Shown here piece after piece: positions 15,040 to 24,942 of a stretch of DNA of 64,000 nt. The position numbers were made by a program, and so were the translations under genes. Origin of the DNA: JBELHR01 sp049606855 (GTDB taxonomy: Bacteria; Bacteroidota; Bacteroidia; Flavobacteriales; Flavobacteriaceae); NCBI GenBank assembly GCA_049606855.1, contig JBMYVY010000001.1, positions 124,001 through 188,000 of the forward strand, written 5' to 3'. The notes beneath the pieces were generated by a model, which saw only the letters and a program-made list of their open reading frames with translations, ran no database searches and was not told the DNA's origin. Every line of letters starts with the position of its first letter. Position 1 is the stretch's first letter.

Positions 15040-17917
15040 TTTCTAACTCATCGATAAATATCCATGATGCACCTCCTGCACCTTGATGCCAGGGCGGACA
15101 CGGACCTCGATTATAAGCAATTAGCTTAATGAACCGTGCATTTACCGATTTATTACTCGTCAAATTCAAAAGCTCAGTCTCAGTACTTTTAATAGATTTA
15201 TTTGTTTCAATGGACTCCAAAGACCTGAAATTCACACCATCTATGGAATAAAAGTATTCGATTTTAGAGGGAAACCAGATCCAAGACCCCGTGTCTTGTA
15301 AATAAGTAGAAGTTATATTTTGAATTGATTTCGTTTTCCCCAAATCCACAATAACTTCCACATTTTGTCCTTGATAACCTTGCCAATAGCCCGTTCTAAA
15401 ATTTTCTCCCCCTCTTTGATAATCGATCAGAGCACGATCACCTTCCGCGGCATATTGGGTATCATAATTAGAGCGGATTTCGATCGTCCTTCCTTTGGGA
15501 ACCTTGACAAAACTCGCCTTGGATATTTTTGATATAGGGCTTTCAATTTTATCATTCAAACTATGGGTAGCGGATATCTCTGCCGACTCATAAATATAGA
15601 AAGGACCCTCATAAACTTTGTAGTCTGAGTTGTTCATTCTATAGAGAATTTCACCCGCTTGATTACCGGGGTTCTCAATACGAATTTCTAAAGAGTCAAT
15701 AAAGGTTTTCTTTTTTGAGTCAATAACTGGACTACTTGCTAAGGTATTTCTGATTTCAGGGCGATCAATTTGAAACTTTTGTTCAAAATTTGGGCGATCC
15801 GACATATAAAAAACAAGGTCTCCACCGTTGATTATTTCCTGATGGCTTAAGTGAAGTCTATCAATGGTTTGGCCATTTAGAGAAATACTGTTAATATACT
15901 TGTCATTCGCATTATTCGCAATTTTCTCTATGCTAAACTTTTTTCCGTTTTCAAGATTGATAATTGCGGACTCGAAACTCGGATGTCCAATAATATACTT
16001 ATTGGATCCAGGTGTAACAGGATAAAACCCGAGTGAAGAAAATACATACCAGGCACTCATTTGACCGCAATCTTCATTGCCTGATAAACCATCAGTCTTG
16101 GTAGTATATAATTCCTCCTTAATTTTTGAAACAATTTCTTGAGTTTTATGCGGTTTATCTACATAATTATAGAGGTATGCCATATGGTGTGATGGCTCGT
16201 TGCCATGGGCATATTGACCAATTAACCCAGTGATATCAGCTTGATGTCTTCCCGTGGTTTGATCATCGGAGCTGAACATTTCATCTAAGTGTTGCTCCAA
16301 CTTTTTTTTCGATCCGTATAAATTTATTAGTCCAGTTATATCTTGAGGAACAAACATCGAATATTGCCAAGCATTGGCTTCGGTATAATTGAAATTTACC
16401 TCCTTTGGATCAAAGGGTTTGTACCAACCGGCATTTATTCGAGCTCTCATGAAACCCGTTTCAGAGTCAAATACATTCTTATAATATTGAGCTCTTTTTA
16501 TATAATTATTATAGAGATCAACCTTTCCAAGTTTAAGAGCCATTTGAGCGATGCACCAATCATCATAAGCGTATTCCAGTGTTCTCGAAACAGATTCAGC
16601 TTCATCCTGTGCTGCCACATATCCGTATTTTTTATAGGATTCTAAACCAAAACCATCTGCCTCTGCGCTTTGTACCATGGCCTCTAAAGCCAATTCATGA
16701 TCAAAATCCTTAAATCCTTTATTGAAGGCGTCATATATTACAGGTACTGAATGATAACCTATCATGCAATCAGTTTCATTGGCTGATAATTCCCATACGG
16801 GAAGTCTTCCGCCTTGATTATAGTGTTTTAAAAAAGTATGGATGAAATCTGTAGTTTCTTCAGGAGCAATAAGTGTATATAAGGGGTGAGCAGCTCTAAA
16901 GGTGTCCCAAAGTGAAAATACGGTATAGGTGTTTCTCTTAGTGTCTTTATAAATCTTTTGGTCCAGTCCACGATAGCTTCCATCTACATCATTAAAAATA
17001 TTGGGTGCAATTAAACTGTGATATAAGGAGGTATAAAAAATAACTTCCTCATCATGATCTCCAGTCACTTGGATTTTGTCTAGTTCATTTTTCCATACTT
17101 TTTTGGCCTGGGAATGAATTTGATCGAAGGTCAATTGATCAGTTTCTGCAAAATAATTCTTTTTTGCCCCATCTAGATTGACCGATGAGAGGGCGGTTTT
17201 AATTTCTATAAGTGTGAGATCATCTTTAAGTTCTAAATAAAAATATTTATCATTTTTGATGTCGTATTTTTTCAGTTTTACAGACTCAGAGAAGGTCGTG
17301 TAAAAATAAACATGTTGGTCTTGTGCCCAGGCCTTTGACCTTCTGTACCCTTGTATTGTTGTATCATTTATTTGTTCTACGTGATAGTCTAGCAAAATGT
17401 CACGATGCTGAAGATTTAAAAAGATTTCAGGCTTTTTATTAGCCTTATGAAATCTATACTTTTGTATACCTACACGTTTTGAAGCGGTAAGCTCAACGGT
17501 AGTTTTGGAATCTTTTAAATCTACTTTGTAGTATCCGGGGCTTGCCATTTCAGTGGTTTTGTCAAAACTTGAAATAATTCCACCATGAATCAAAATACTG
17601 TCTAAAACCGGTCTTTTTGTCCCATCATATGGCATAAATAAGATGTCTCCATAATCGGAAATACCCGTTCCACTGAGATGTGTATGAGAAAATCCATAGA
17701 GTTGATCATCAGAATTGTGGTATCCTGAACAACCGTCCCAACCATCTAGTCTGGAATCAGGACTCATTTGGACCATTCCAAAAGGAAGCGTAGCACCAGG
17801 ATAAGTATGTCCATGACCGCCAGTACCGATAAAAGGGTCCACTAAAAAATATGGGGATGTCTTTTCTTGACATCCCCACAGCATTAAACCTATAAAAAGT
17901 AATAATAATTTTTTCAT
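15032..17917 (-). CDS. GH92 family alpha-mannosidase, lipoprotein
   Basis: A 961-aa exported lipoprotein (signal ending LWGC16). Residues ~20-740 are glycoside hydrolase family 92, a Ca2+-dependent inverting exo-alpha-mannosidase family. Hallmarks are DPFIGTGGHGHTYPGA, PFGMVQMSPD, ANETDCMIGYHSVPV, HGNEPSHHMAY and SGNEDCGQMSAWYV. A beta-sandwich segment like chitobiase C-terminal domains (~745-810) follows, then an F5/8 type C-like carbohydrate-binding domain (~815-960). It is expected to trim mannose from N-glycans or mannans at the cell surface or in the periplasm. It sits 1 nt after the transporter stop, so the two form an operon. Confidence 0.95.
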   Translation of the reverse strand: MKKLLLLFIGLMLWGCQEKTSPYFLVDPFIGTGGHGHTYPGATLPFGMVQMSPDSRLDGWDGCSGYHNSDDQLYGFSHTHLSGTGISDYGDILFMPYDGTKRPVLDSILIHGGIISSFDKTTEMASPGYYKVDLKDSKTTVELTASKRVGIQKYRFHKANKKPEIFLNLQHRDILLDYHVEQINDTTIQGYRRSKAWAQDQHVYFYTTFSESVKLKKYDIKNDKYFYLELKDDLTLIEIKTALSSVNLDGAKKNYFAETDQLTFDQIHSQAKKVWKNELDKIQVTGDHDEEVIFYTSLYHSLIAPNIFNDVDGSYRGLDQKIYKDTKRNTYTVFSLWDTFRAAHPLYTLIAPEETTDFIHTFLKHYNQGGRLPVWELSANETDCMIGYHSVPVIYDAFNKGFKDFDHELALEAMVQSAEADGFGLESYKKYGYVAAQDEAESVSRTLEYAYDDWCIAQMALKLGKVDLYNNYIKRAQYYKNVFDSETGFMRARINAGWYKPFDPKEVNFNYTEANAWQYSMFVPQDITGLINLYGSKKKLEQHLDEMFSSDDQTTGRHQADITGLIGQYAHGNEPSHHMAYLYNYVDKPHKTQEIVSKIKEELYTTKTDGLSGNEDCGQMSAWYVFSSLGFYPVTPGSNKYIIGHPSFESAIINLENGKKFSIEKIANNANDKYINSISLNGQTIDRLHLSHQEIINGGDLVFYMSDRPNFEQKFQIDRPEIRNTLASSPVIDSKKKTFIDSLEIRIENPGNQAGEILYRMNNSDYKVYEGPFYIYESAEISATHSLNDKIESPISKISKASFVKVPKGRTIEIRSNYDTQYAAEGDRALIDYQRGGENFRTGYWQGYQGQNVEVIVDLGKTKSIQNITSTYLQDTGSWIWFPSKIEYFYSIDGVNFRSLESIETNKSIKSTETELLNLTSNKSVNARFIKLIAYNRGPCPPWHQGAGGASWIFIDELEIN

Positions 17918-17918
17918 A

Positions 17919-19232
17919 TTAGCTCGCTAGTGAAGTGGCATGTTTACCGCTTTTCCTAGCAAAATAATAAATATATGCGTAACAGCAAGCAATTAATATA
18001 AACGCAAGCTTGAAGTTAGATAAATCCGTAAAGTAGCCATAAAGAGGTGGAATTATAGCACCCCCAACAATAGCTGTACAAAGAATTCCAGAAGCCTGAG
18101 GTTTGTTTTCTCCAAGACCTTCAAGTGACAGTGTAAAAATTGTCGGGAACATAATCGAATTAAAAAGTCCGACCAATAAGATGGACCACATGGCCACAAA
18201 CCCTAAAGTGTTCATTGAAATAACGATCATTAAAACAGCAGATAAGGCAAATATGCTCAAAACTAAGGACGGTTTTAATATCCTATTTAGATAAGCGCCA
18301 ATGAATCTACCAACCATAGCTCCTGACCAATAAAAGGTTACAAATGCTCCCACTATAGCTTTTGCATCAACTTGGTTCAAGTCGGCTCCTAAAAGACTGG
18401 AAGCGATTCCTCCCATAAAGTCACTTTCCTTGATCATTTCAGGAAGTCCCATTGACACAAAATAACTTACGAGATATGATCCAATTGCAACCTCGGAGCC
18501 TACGTAGACAAAGATCCCAAGGGCTCCAAGTTTTAAGTTTTTATGTGCCCAAGCGGCTTTATAAGACCCGTGATCATCTCCACCCATAATATTTGGAAGT
18601 TCAATTTTAGACACAACTAGTGCCAATAAAATTAGCGCTCCAGCTAAAAGTAAAAATGGCATCTGAACCGCAGAAGCCTCGCTAGCCATATAAGCTTCTT
18701 TTGAACTTGCATCCAATTGAGAAATTTCATTACCGGTCATGATCGTGTCACTAAGCAAAAACATTGCACCAAACAATGGAGCAATTGAGGCGCCAAGAGA
18801 ATTGAAAGCTTGAGAAAGAGTAAGTCTTGATGCTGCTGAATTTTCATCTCCTAAAACGGCCACATAAGGATTTGCTGCTACTTGCAGGAGCGTTATCCCT
18901 CCAGCCAGAACAAAATAACCGATTAGAAAAATCCAAAATTGTCTAAATTCAGCCGCAGGATAAAACAACAAAGCCCCTAGTCCCATTACGGACAAACCTA
19001 AAATAATACCCTTTTTGTATCCAATTTTGGATAAAATTGCTCCCGAAGGAATTGAAAGCACCCCATAAGCTAAGAAAAAGGCAAATTGTACGAGTCCTGC
19101 CTGAAAATAAGTCAATTCAAATACTTCTTTTAAACGTGGTACTAAAGAGTCTACTAATACGGTAATAAAGCCCCACATAAAAAATAGGGAGGTAAGCATG
19201 TAAAATGCTTTTGAATAGTTTTTTGAGTTCAA
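17919..19232 (-). CDS. FucP-type sugar MFS transporter
   Basis: A 437-aa inner-membrane protein with about 12 hydrophobic helices, of the FucP/GluP branch of the major facilitator superfamily (sugar:H+ symport). Signatures are FFMWGFITVLVDSLVPRLK in helix 1, GGITLLQVAANPYVAVLG, and SRLTLSQAFNSLGASIAP. It is the first gene of an operon with the GH92 mannosidase, so mannose released by that enzyme is a plausible substrate; fucose, glucose or galactose are alternatives. It is divergent from ychF with 118 bp between; I find no clear minus-strand promoter there. Confidence 0.9.
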   Translation of the reverse strand: MNSKNYSKAFYMLTSLFFMWGFITVLVDSLVPRLKEVFELTYFQAGLVQFAFFLAYGVLSIPSGAILSKIGYKKGIILGLSVMGLGALLFYPAAEFRQFWIFLIGYFVLAGGITLLQVAANPYVAVLGDENSAASRLTLSQAFNSLGASIAPLFGAMFLLSDTIMTGNEISQLDASSKEAYMASEASAVQMPFLLLAGALILLALVVSKIELPNIMGGDDHGSYKAAWAHKNLKLGALGIFVYVGSEVAIGSYLVSYFVSMGLPEMIKESDFMGGIASSLLGADLNQVDAKAIVGAFVTFYWSGAMVGRFIGAYLNRILKPSLVLSIFALSAVLMIVISMNTLGFVAMWSILLVGLFNSIMFPTIFTLSLEGLGENKPQASGILCTAIVGGAIIPPLYGYFTDLSNFKLAFILIACCYAYIYYFARKSGKHATSLAS

Positions 19233-19323
19233 AAGTTTAGTTTTAGAGTTTTGCAGAGCAATATAAAAGATTTTTTTTCTTTGAAAGTTTAAAATTATCA
19301 GAACTTTAAATCAAAGGAAATAG

Positions 19324-19331
19324 TATATTTG
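19324..19331 (+). promoter_or_regulatory. ychF -7 promoter box
   Basis: TATATTTG matches the Bacteroidota -7 consensus 20 nt before the ychF ATG. No properly spaced TTG is seen upstream. Confidence 0.5.
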
Positions 19332-19350
19332 CAGCCAAAAACACAATTTC

Positions 19351-20442
19351 ATGAAAGCAGGTATCGTAGGACTTCCAAATGTTGGTAAATCCACTCTTTT
19401 CAATTGTTTATCAAACGCTAAAGCTCAAAGTGCCAATTTCCCTTTTTGTACAATTGAGCCCAATATTGGAGTCGTTAATGTTCCCGACCCCCGTCTTGAA
19501 AAATTAGCAGATATGGTAGAGCCGGAAAAGGTTCAGCCTGCTATAGTCGAAATTGTAGACATTGCTGGTCTTGTAAAAGGAGCATCTAAAGGTGAAGGAT
19601 TGGGAAATCAATTTTTGGCAAATATTCGTGAAACTGATGCTATTCTTCATGTGTTGCGTTGTTTTGATAATGACAATATAATTCATGTCGATGGCTCTGT
19701 AGATCCAATAAGAGATAAAGAGACAATTGATTTAGAACTTCAATTAAAAGATCTTGAAACAACAGAGAAAAGATTAGAGCGAGCTAAAAAAGCAGCTCGT
19801 ACAGGTAATAAAGATGCCCAATTCGAATTGGCTATCTTAGAAACTATTCATCAGACATTGCTTTCTGGAAAATCTGTAAGAACTATTGATTTTACAGAAA
19901 AAGAACAAGAGTTTGTTCAGACCCTGCAATATATAACTGCTAAGCCGGTTTTATATGTTTGCAATGTAGATGAATCTTCTGCAGTATCTGGAAATGAATA
20001 TGTGGATAAAGTAAAGGAGTTAGTTGCTGAAGAAAATGCTGAAGTACTGGTTCTTGCAGTAGGTATTGAGGCTGATATCAATGAATTGGAGGATTATGAA
20101 GAAAGGCAACTATTTTTATCTGATATTGGATTGGAGGAGCCTGGTAGTGCAAAACTTATACGTGCTGCATATCACTTATTAAACCTTCAAACCTATTTTA
20201 CAGCGGGGAAAAAAGAAGTTCGAGCGTGGACGATTCACATTGGAGATACTGCGCCTCAAGCTGCCGGTGTTATTCATACTGATTTTGAAAAAGGCTTTAT
20301 TAGAGCAGAGGTAATCAAATACGAAGATTTCGTTGCTCTTGGGTCTGAAGCAAAGGTAAAGGAGGCAGGAAAATTATCTGTTGAAGGAAAGGATTATATC
20401 GTCCAAGATGGGGATATGATGAATTTCAGATTTAACGTTTAA
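19351..20442 (+). CDS. ychF: Redox-regulated ATPase YchF (Obg-family P-loop protein)
   Basis: A 363-aa cytosolic P-loop protein of the Obg family that binds ribosomes and prefers ATP over GTP. The G1 loop GLPNVGKST is at 6-14, DIAGLVKGASKGEGLGNQFL is the switch region, and NVDE replaces the GTPase NKxD motif, which fits the ATP preference. A coiled-coil lies in the middle (ETTEKRLERAKKAA) and a TGS domain at the C-terminus (TYFTAGKKEVRAW, FIRAEVI). It has its own -7 box and a strong terminator, so it is probably a single-gene unit. Confidence 0.97.
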   Translation: MKAGIVGLPNVGKSTLFNCLSNAKAQSANFPFCTIEPNIGVVNVPDPRLEKLADMVEPEKVQPAIVEIVDIAGLVKGASKGEGLGNQFLANIRETDAILHVLRCFDNDNIIHVDGSVDPIRDKETIDLELQLKDLETTEKRLERAKKAARTGNKDAQFELAILETIHQTLLSGKSVRTIDFTEKEQEFVQTLQYITAKPVLYVCNVDESSAVSGNEYVDKVKELVAEENAEVLVLAVGIEADINELEDYEERQLFLSDIGLEEPGSAKLIRAAYHLLNLQTYFTAGKKEVRAWTIHIGDTAPQAAGVIHTDFEKGFIRAEVIKYEDFVALGSEAKVKEAGKLSVEGKDYIVQDGDMMNFRFNV

Positions 20443-20473
20443 AGTGTTAAAAAATTGAATGTCAATAAGTAGA

Positions 20474-20510
20474 AAAGTCTGTTAATAATTATTTTAACAG
20501 ACTTTTTTTT
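20474..20510 (+). terminator. Rho-independent terminator of ychF
   Basis: A 12-bp perfect stem (20474-20485 with 20494-20505) closes an 8-nt loop and runs into a T tract to 20510. Confidence 0.92.
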
Positions 20511-20555
20511 ATTCCTCTTAATAATTCTAAATTAGCCTGACTTCAACTAAATACA

Positions 20556-22406
20556 ATGGCCAAAGAAACTCAATACACTGAAGACAATATACGATCCTTA
20601 GATTGGAAAGAACATATTCGTATGCGACCTGGAATGTATATTGGTAAGCTTGGAGATGGTTCTTCAGCAGATGATGGTATTTATATACTGTTAAAAGAAG
20701 TTTTGGATAATTCCATTGACGAATTCGTTATGGGGGCTGGAAAGACTATTGAAATTTCCATCAAAGAAGACTTGGTTAGCGTTAGGGATTACGGGAGAGG
20801 GATCCCTTTAGGAAAAGTTGTTGATGTAGTGTCAAAAATGAATACTGGAGGTAAGTATGACACAAAAGCCTTCAAAAAATCAGTGGGATTAAACGGTGTT
20901 GGAACAAAAGCCGTAAATGCCTTGTCAACTTCATTTAGAGTACAGGCCATAAGAGATGGTGAAACCAAGTGGGCTGAATTTTCTAAAGGAGAATTACTTG
21001 AAGAGTCCTCAGTAGAAGAAAGTAAACTGCGAAAGGGAACTAAGATTTCTTTTGTTCCAGATTCAAGTATTTTCCACAATTTCAAGTTTCGAGCGGAATA
21101 TATTATTAACATGATCAAGAACTATGTGTACTTGAATCGTGGTTTGACTATTGTTTTTAATGGAGAAAAGTATTTTTCCGAGAATGGACTAAAAGATTTA
21201 TTAGAAGAGAATATAGCGCCTGAATCTAGATTGTTTCCAATCATTCATTTGATGGAAGAAGATATTGAATTAGCCCTTACATTCTCTAAGGCTCAATACA
21301 ATGAAGAATATCACTCTTTTGTCAATGGGCAACACACCACTCAGGGAGGAACCCATTTAAATGCTTTCAGAGAATCTTTGGTCAAATGTATTAGAGATTT
21401 CTTTGGTAAGAATTTTGACGCTTCAGATATTCGTAAATCTGTAGTTTCTGCGATTTCCATTAAAGTTATGGAACCGGTATTTGAATCTCAAACCAAAACC
21501 AAACTCGGATCAACTGAAATGGGAGGAAATCTTCCTACAGTGAGGACTTTTATAAATGACTTTGTTGGAAGAAAACTCGATGACTATCTGCACAAAAACA
21601 CCGATGTTGCTGAGGCAATTCATAAAAAAATACTACAGGCAGAGAAGGAGAGAAAGGAACTTTCTGGAATCCGTAAATTGGCCAGGGAGCGTGCAAAAAA
21701 AGCCTCTCTTCACAATAAAAAACTCAGAGATTGTCGCGTTCATTTAGGTGATGTTAAAAAGGACAATTATCTGGAGTCAACTCTTTTTATAACTGAGGGA
21801 GATTCTGCTTCCGGTTCTATAACTAAGAGTAGAAATGTAAATACCCAAGCTGTATTCTCACTTAAGGGAAAACCTTTGAATTCATTCGGGCTCAGTAAAA
21901 AAATAGTCTATGAAAATGAAGAATTCAATTTATTGCAAGCAGCTTTGAATATAGAGGACGGAATTGAGAATCTTCGTTATAACAACATTGTGATAGCTAC
22001 TGATGCTGACGTTGATGGTATGCACATTAGATTATTGTTGATCACCTTTTTCTTGCAGTTTTTTCCAGAGGTAATTAAAGAAGGCCATTTGTATATTCTA
22101 GAAACTCCATTATTCCGAGTAAGAAATAAAAAGGAAACAGTGTATTGTTACAGTGAAGATGAAAAGCAATCTGCTCAAGAGCGACTCAGCGGTAAGGTTG
22201 AAATTACGAGGTTTAAGGGATTAGGAGAAATTTCTCCTGATGAATTTAGAAACTTCATTGGAGCGGATATTCGATTGGATCCTGTAATGTTGGATAAAGA
22301 GATGTCTATACAACAGTTATTGACTTTTTATATGGGTAAGAACACCCCTGATCGCCAAAAATTTATTATTGAAAACCTTAAAGTAGAACTGGACCTAGTT
22401 GAATAA
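20556..22406 (+). CDS. parE: DNA topoisomerase IV subunit B
   Basis: ATPase subunit of a type IIA topoisomerase, for chromosome decatenation. The 616-aa protein has the GHKL ATPase domain (RMRPGMYIG, EVLDNSIDE, DYGRGIPLG, VGLNGVGTKAVNALS), a transducer domain (GGTHLNAF), then the TOPRIM domain with EGDSASGS and DADVDGMHIR. The length lacks the long insertion of many Gram-negative GyrB proteins. Adjacency to parC and the short length favour ParE over GyrB. The stop lies 4 nt before the parC ATG. Confidence 0.93.
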   Translation: MAKETQYTEDNIRSLDWKEHIRMRPGMYIGKLGDGSSADDGIYILLKEVLDNSIDEFVMGAGKTIEISIKEDLVSVRDYGRGIPLGKVVDVVSKMNTGGKYDTKAFKKSVGLNGVGTKAVNALSTSFRVQAIRDGETKWAEFSKGELLEESSVEESKLRKGTKISFVPDSSIFHNFKFRAEYIINMIKNYVYLNRGLTIVFNGEKYFSENGLKDLLEENIAPESRLFPIIHLMEEDIELALTFSKAQYNEEYHSFVNGQHTTQGGTHLNAFRESLVKCIRDFFGKNFDASDIRKSVVSAISIKVMEPVFESQTKTKLGSTEMGGNLPTVRTFINDFVGRKLDDYLHKNTDVAEAIHKKILQAEKERKELSGIRKLARERAKKASLHNKKLRDCRVHLGDVKKDNYLESTLFITEGDSASGSITKSRNVNTQAVFSLKGKPLNSFGLSKKIVYENEEFNLLQAALNIEDGIENLRYNNIVIATDADVDGMHIRLLLITFFLQFFPEVIKEGHLYILETPLFRVRNKKETVYCYSEDEKQSAQERLSGKVEITRFKGLGEISPDEFRNFIGADIRLDPVMLDKEMSIQQLLTFYMGKNTPDRQKFIIENLKVELDLVE

Positions 22407-22410
22407 CACT

Positions 22411-24942
22411 ATGAGTGAATTTTCCCACAATGCTGAAGAGAGTATTACCCGGGTTACCGGAATGTATAAGGAATGGTTTTTAGACTATGCTTCCTACGTG
22501 ATTTTGGAACGTGCAGTTCCATCGATGGAAGATGGTTTTAAACCTGTTCAAAGAAGAATACTTCAATCCATGAAGGATCTGGATGACGGTCGTTATAATA
22601 AAGTAGCGAACTTAGTAGGTCATACCATGCAATATCACCCTCATGGAGATGCGTCCATTTCAGATGCTATGGTGCAATTAGGGCAGAAGGAGCTCTTGAT
22701 TGATATGCAAGGAAACTGGGGGAATATTCTCACCGGGGATAGAGCAGCTGCATCTCGTTATATTGAGGCGAGATTATCTAAGTTTGCACTGGATGTTGTA
22801 TTCAATCCCAAAACCACTCATTGGCAAGCCTCTTATGATGGCAGGAGGAAAGAACCCATTAATTTACCTGTAAAATTCCCGCTATTATTAGCTCAAGGAG
22901 CAGAAGGGATTGCTGTGGGATTATCAACAAAAATCCTTCCTCATAATTTCATTGAATTAATAGATGCTTCTGTAAAGTACCTCAAAGGAAGGTCATTTCA
23001 GATTTTCCCAGACTTTATGACAGGGGGTGTTGCAGATGTTAGTAACTATAATGATGGATTAAGAGGAGGTAAAGTAAGAGTCAGAGCAAAAATCAATCAA
23101 CTCGATAAGAAGACCTTAGTGGTCAATGAAATTCCATTTGGAACAACAACATCCTCATTAATTGACTCCATATTAAAAGCTAATGATAAGGGGAAAATTA
23201 AAATTAAAAAGGTAGAAGATAATACTGCGGAAAATGTAGAGATTTTGATACATCTTCCCCCAAATATTTCACCAGACAAAACTATTGATGCCCTCTATGC
23301 ATTTACCAATTGTGAAAATTCAATATCACCATTATGCTGCGTAATTGAAGATAATAAGCCGCGATTTGTGGGGGTCTCTGAACTACTTAAAAATTCAACG
23401 GATCACACGGTTGATCTTTTAAAAAGAGAATTAGAAATTAAATTGGAGGAGCTCGAGGCTCAATGGCACGCCTCATCCTTAGAGCGAATCTTTATTGAAA
23501 AGCGTATTTATCGCGATATTGAAGAACAAGAGACTTGGGATGGCGTGATTTCAGCAATTGATTTAGGTTTAAAGCCACACATTGGTCATTTAAAAAGACC
23601 AGTCAACACCGATGATATTACACGTTTGACTGAAATAAGAATTAAACGTATTTCAAAATTTGATTTAGACAAAGCCCAACAATATATCGATTCATTAGAA
23701 GAGCAAATTGCCGTTGTAAAGCATCATCTCGCAAATTTAATTGAGTTCTCAATTGATTATTTCAAGGACTTGAAAAAGAATTATGGAAAAGGAAAGGAAC
23801 GTAAAACTGAATTGCGTGATTTTGATGATATCGTGGCAACAAAGGTGGTTATAAGAAACGAAAAGCTGTTTGTAAATAGAGTTGAAGGTTTTATAGGTAC
23901 TGGATTAAAGAAAGATGAATACATAGAAGATTGCTCGGATATTGACGATATTATTGTTTTTAGAAAAGACGGTTCTATGATTGTCACCAAGGTAGCTCCT
24001 AAGACATTTGTGGGAAAGGATATTCTCCATGTTGCAGTATTTAAAAAGAATGATAAACGGACGGTATATAACTTGATTTATCAAGATGGTAAAGGAGGTC
24101 CTTCTTTTATGAAGAGATTCTTTGTTACGAGCATAACCAGGGATAAAAATTATGATTTAACCAACGGGAATAAACAATCCAAAATCCACTATTTCACGGC
24201 CAATCCCAACGGAGAAGCTGAAGTTGTAACTGTTAATTTGAGAGCGGTTGGTTCTGTAAAGAAGCTGAAATGGGATGTAGACTTTTCTAGCTTAATGATA
24301 AAGGGACGTTCGTCTAAAGGTAATCTGGTCACCAAATTACCGGTAAGAAAGATTGAATTTAAATCCGCAGGTAAATCAACTTTGAAACCAAGAAAATTGT
24401 GGTTTGATGATTCCATTAAGAGACTAAATAATGATGAAAGAGGAAGGTATTTGGGTGAATTTACAGCAGAAGATCAACTTTTATTAATCAATAATAAAGG
24501 AATTCTTAAAACGGTGAAGCCTGAGTTGAGTATGCATTTTGAAGACAGCTATTTAGTGTTTGAAAAATGGAATGTCAACAAACCGGTCTCTGTACTTTAT
24601 TTTGATGGAGCGAAACAGAGATATTATGTGAAACGATTTTTTACGGAAGCAAATAAAGAAGAATTAATTATTTCAGATGATTCTAAGAGTCAATTGACTC
24701 ATGTTGCTACGGACTACCGTCCTGTTGCTGAAGTTAGTTTTTCTAAAAGAAGCCTTGTAGACGAGCGTATTGATTTTGAATCCTTCATAAGTATCAAGGG
24801 GATAAAAGCTCAGGGGAATCAGTTTTCAGTTGAGAAAATTAAGAAAGTTATCGCACTTCCTGCTTTACCATATGTAGAGCCAGAGGAAGCTCCAGAACCT
24901 GAAACAGACCTAAATAATGATGACCAACCTAGTCTTTTTTAG
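22411..24942 (+). CDS. parC: DNA topoisomerase IV subunit A
   Basis: DNA-breaking subunit of topoisomerase IV, forming A2B2 with the product of the preceding gene. The 843-aa protein shows YASYVILERAVPSMEDGFKPVQRRI, HPHGDASISDAMV, and the active-site Tyr in AASRYIEARL. The C-terminal region from ~500 has beta-pinwheel-like repeats, less regular than in GyrA, ending in an acidic tail. The frame opens at TTG 22399, but ATG 22411 leaves a clean 4-nt gap after parE, so I use it. It overlaps the convergent BtuF-like gene by 14 nt. Confidence 0.93.
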   Translation: MSEFSHNAEESITRVTGMYKEWFLDYASYVILERAVPSMEDGFKPVQRRILQSMKDLDDGRYNKVANLVGHTMQYHPHGDASISDAMVQLGQKELLIDMQGNWGNILTGDRAAASRYIEARLSKFALDVVFNPKTTHWQASYDGRRKEPINLPVKFPLLLAQGAEGIAVGLSTKILPHNFIELIDASVKYLKGRSFQIFPDFMTGGVADVSNYNDGLRGGKVRVRAKINQLDKKTLVVNEIPFGTTTSSLIDSILKANDKGKIKIKKVEDNTAENVEILIHLPPNISPDKTIDALYAFTNCENSISPLCCVIEDNKPRFVGVSELLKNSTDHTVDLLKRELEIKLEELEAQWHASSLERIFIEKRIYRDIEEQETWDGVISAIDLGLKPHIGHLKRPVNTDDITRLTEIRIKRISKFDLDKAQQYIDSLEEQIAVVKHHLANLIEFSIDYFKDLKKNYGKGKERKTELRDFDDIVATKVVIRNEKLFVNRVEGFIGTGLKKDEYIEDCSDIDDIIVFRKDGSMIVTKVAPKTFVGKDILHVAVFKKNDKRTVYNLIYQDGKGGPSFMKRFFVTSITRDKNYDLTNGNKQSKIHYFTANPNGEAEVVTVNLRAVGSVKKLKWDVDFSSLMIKGRSSKGNLVTKLPVRKIEFKSAGKSTLKPRKLWFDDSIKRLNNDERGRYLGEFTAEDQLLLINNKGILKTVKPELSMHFEDSYLVFEKWNVNKPVSVLYFDGAKQRYYVKRFFTEANKEELIISDDSKSQLTHVATDYRPVAEVSFSKRSLVDERIDFESFISIKGIKAQGNQFSVEKIKKVIALPALPYVEPEEAPEPETDLNNDDQPSLF

